The position numbers and the translations under genes were made by a program. 64,000 nt of DNA from Tetrahymena thermophila SB210. Lineage: Eukaryota; Ciliophora; Oligohymenophorea; Hymenostomatida; Tetrahymenidae. Of the stretch, positions 62,101 through 64,000 are shown piece after piece. The number at the start of each line of letters is the position of its first letter. Within the stretch, counting starts at the first letter, position 1. The DNA is taken from the NCBI RefSeq assembly GCF_000189635.1, contig NW_002476457.1, positions 496,001-560,000 on the forward strand. Reading direction: 5' to 3'. Below the pieces are notes generated by a model. That model saw nothing but the letters and a program-made list of their open reading frames with translations, made no database searches and was not told the DNA's origin.

Positions 62101-62311
62101 AAGGGTTATTTAAATTTAAAAAACTTCAATTAAGAGTTAGTTTGAATAAATAATAGTAAAGCATTTTATTTAAAATATTTGTTTATTCTATCAATAGTTA
62201 GCTAAATTCATTTTAAGAGAGTTGTCTTTATTTTAAATATTAAATTAGTTACTTAATTACTTTGAAATTTTATTTCAAATCACATAATAATTCTGGGCTA
62301 ATAATTTGCTT
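59107..62311. other. long AT-rich region without a recognised gene
   Basis: About 3.2 kb with no convincing coding frame on either strand. The stretch 60300-60700 has somewhat higher G+C than its surroundings and could hold a non-coding transcript, but I recognise none. The 3' end of the minus-strand gene at 62312 lies at its right edge. Confidence 0.5.
60768..60791. repeat. ATAC microsatellite
   Basis: About five to six perfect copies of the tetranucleotide ATAC/CATA in a row. Confidence 0.9.
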
Positions 62312-63640
62312 TCATTATTACTTAATTAATTGCCCAATTTAAATAATTTAAAATTATTTTTTTACAAAATTATCTTCTTATGAATTAATTTTTTTATATT
62401 TTCTATAAATTTTTTTTGTACATTTTCCATAGAATTTTTAAATAAATTTCTTAGATTCATTTGCGCAAAATTAATTTTTAAATAGTGTTTGTAATTCCTT
62501 TAAAAGAAAATCTTCATAAGACTAAAATTTTTTTCTTTTTACAAGCTCTTATCTATCCTGAATAAGACTTTGCATTTCTTTGTTATCAGCAGTAATTTTT
62601 ACAATATAAAGCTTGCATTAAAATGGAAAATTTTGTACCATACCCTACTCGTCACTTAAATCTATTTAATCTGTTTCATATTTAATTTTAAGAGGAAAAC
62701 CATCTAGAGTAGTAATTTTAATCTAGCTTTTTATAGAAGCACTATTAAGGATAGAATTATTTATTCCACATACAGTTTAGTTTAAGGATTCTTGATTGTC
62801 TGAAACAAGGTCTATTTTATTGTTTTGCAAAATGTTAGAGCTAAATTATTCAACATCAATTCCAATCATATCCAAAAAACTTTTAGAGTAGCCAGCTTTA
62901 ACCACTTCCTCGCTATTTGTGATAAGATTTATTCTTCTTATAAAATATTAAAAAATAGCTCCTTGGTTTTTAGAGGTATACTCTTCGATATACTTGTAGC
63001 ATTACTTATAAAATACATTAAGAGATTGTTTATGTAAATTTAGTAGTTAATCAGTTACATTCAATTAATCTAATTGATTTTTTAATTCTTTTTTTTTATT
63101 ATAAATATCATTTAGTAAGATAGATGCTTTTGAAAACTGTTAGCAAGGAGTATGAGATAAATAATCAAGAGCTTTGTCTAGAGATATTTCAGGAGAGGCT
63201 TCAACCAATTACTAGTCTACTTCGATTACTTACTATTTTATCAGGTATTTAATATAAAGAGGATTGTACAAGTATCCAAAGCTTAATTAAATAGCTTCAT
63301 AGTGAGACCTAATTACTCCTTCTGGAGAGATTTGCAAACCTGCTAGTAATCTCAAATCTTTTTCTTAAGGTAGCCTTTTCTAGATTATGGCAGCTGTTCC
63401 AGTTTATCTAAATTTCTTCTAAATTCTTTTGAAGACTTGAATTTTTTTAGGTTCTTCGTTTCGATTTAGATCTGTTTCTTTTTCTGATAAATGATTTATA
63501 TTATTTCCAACTTAGTTTTAATTTTAATATGACATTTATGAATCATCGTTTTATGTGCTAGATAGCTACAAGTTATTTGATTTGTCATGGTCATAAATAA
63601 AATCAGAAATATAGATTTCTTCAAAATTGAGATACTGCAT
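62312..63640 (-). CDS. protein of unknown function with a weak PAS-like stretch, 442 residues
   Basis: Uninterrupted frame of 443 codons, ATG 63640 to TGA 62312-62314, no intron needed. The first ~85 residues are acidic and N/Q-rich. A conserved-looking part follows: KKFRQTGTAAIIQKRLPQ, LRLLAGLQISPEGVIRSHYE and a helical region. The middle part, NSEEVVKAGYSKSFLDMIGI (about residue 245), looks like the start of a PAS fold of the kind found in some transcription regulators, but the similarity is weak and unverified. There are no membrane segments and no signal peptide. The C-terminus is Lys-rich (KKFIQKFYGKCTKKIYRKYK), suggesting a nuclear or nucleic-acid-contacting protein. It could be a transcription cofactor; that is inference. 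Confidence 0.85.
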
Positions 63641-64000
63641 TTATGTTTAAGGTGAAACTTAAAAAATTTGATTTCTAATTGAATTTAAAGATTTTTTTAC
63701 ACTTTTTTGATATCTTTTTCTTTTATTAGGTCAATTATTATTTTGTTTTGTTTTGTTTTATTTTATTTTGTTTTAATTTAATTTATTTTTATTAGATTTT
63801 TTAAATACATTCTAAAGAATACTTAAAGAATAAATTTTGAAATCTCAATTTTGTTTCATATTAACATTTTTGAGTGGATTTTATTAATTTTTAAGTATTT
63901 ACAAAAATATATTATTTTTATCCATATAATAGCATGAATCTTAACTATTTTTTGTATTTTTAAATTAATTGTAACAATATTATCTGTAAAACGTCGATTT
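63641..64000. other. upstream region of the 442-residue gene with TTTTG/TTTTA repeats
   Basis: No gene is seen. A short pentanucleotide-type repeat of TTTTG and TTTTA units lies at about 63740-63786, roughly 100-145 nt upstream of the minus-strand start codon. Confidence 0.65.

Noticed and set aside
62825..63037. Plus-strand ORF of 70 codons
   Set aside because: It is antisense to the well-supported 442-residue minus-strand gene.

Overview
This window comes from a ciliate nuclear genome, most likely Tetrahymena or a close relative. It is roughly 80% A+T, and every convincing gene reads through many TAA and TAG codons (read here as glutamine, Q) and stops only at TGA. Introns are short, AT-rich and GT...AG. 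The window also carries the matching decoding machinery: a tandem array of tRNA-Gln genes with anticodon UUA, plus one with CUA, which read UAA and UAG. A 100-base run of N at 41492-41591 marks an assembly gap. All products below were translated by eye with TAA/TAG = Gln and TGA = stop. No database search was run.

Layout. 1522-8156 (+): a very large membrane hybrid histidine kinase with kinase core and receiver. 9662-11978 (+): a membrane protein of unknown function with one clear intron. 12256-18887 (-) and 19499-28050 (-): two giant secreted-start, cysteine-repeat proteins with multi-pass C-termini. 29461-31362 (-): a protein equivalent to only the C-terminal membrane domain of its 2771-residue neighbour. 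32984-39476 (-): three tandem copies of a small four-pass membrane protein with a Q/N-rich N-terminus, the third broken by a one-base frameshift. A fourth, divergent copy lies at 49256-50254 (-). 42606-43016 (-): a LITAF-domain protein. 43801-49016 (+): fourteen tRNA-Gln units, comprising eleven intact UUA, one CUA and two defective, interspersed with decayed tRNA-like relics. 51071-54926 and 55591-59106 (+): tandemly duplicated leucine-rich-repeat genes, each made of about 90-nt one-repeat exons. 62312-63640 (-): a single-exon gene of unknown function with a weak PAS-like stretch.

How it fits together. The window is dominated by local duplication: the membrane family, the tRNA array, the LRR pair, and an extra exon duplication inside LRR copy 1. 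Most protein genes encode membrane or surface proteins (sensor kinase, cysteine-rich receptors, LITAF), as expected for expanded ciliate families. The tRNA array supplies the decoding capacity that all these Q-rich genes need. Intergenic DNA is very AT-rich and mostly featureless by eye.
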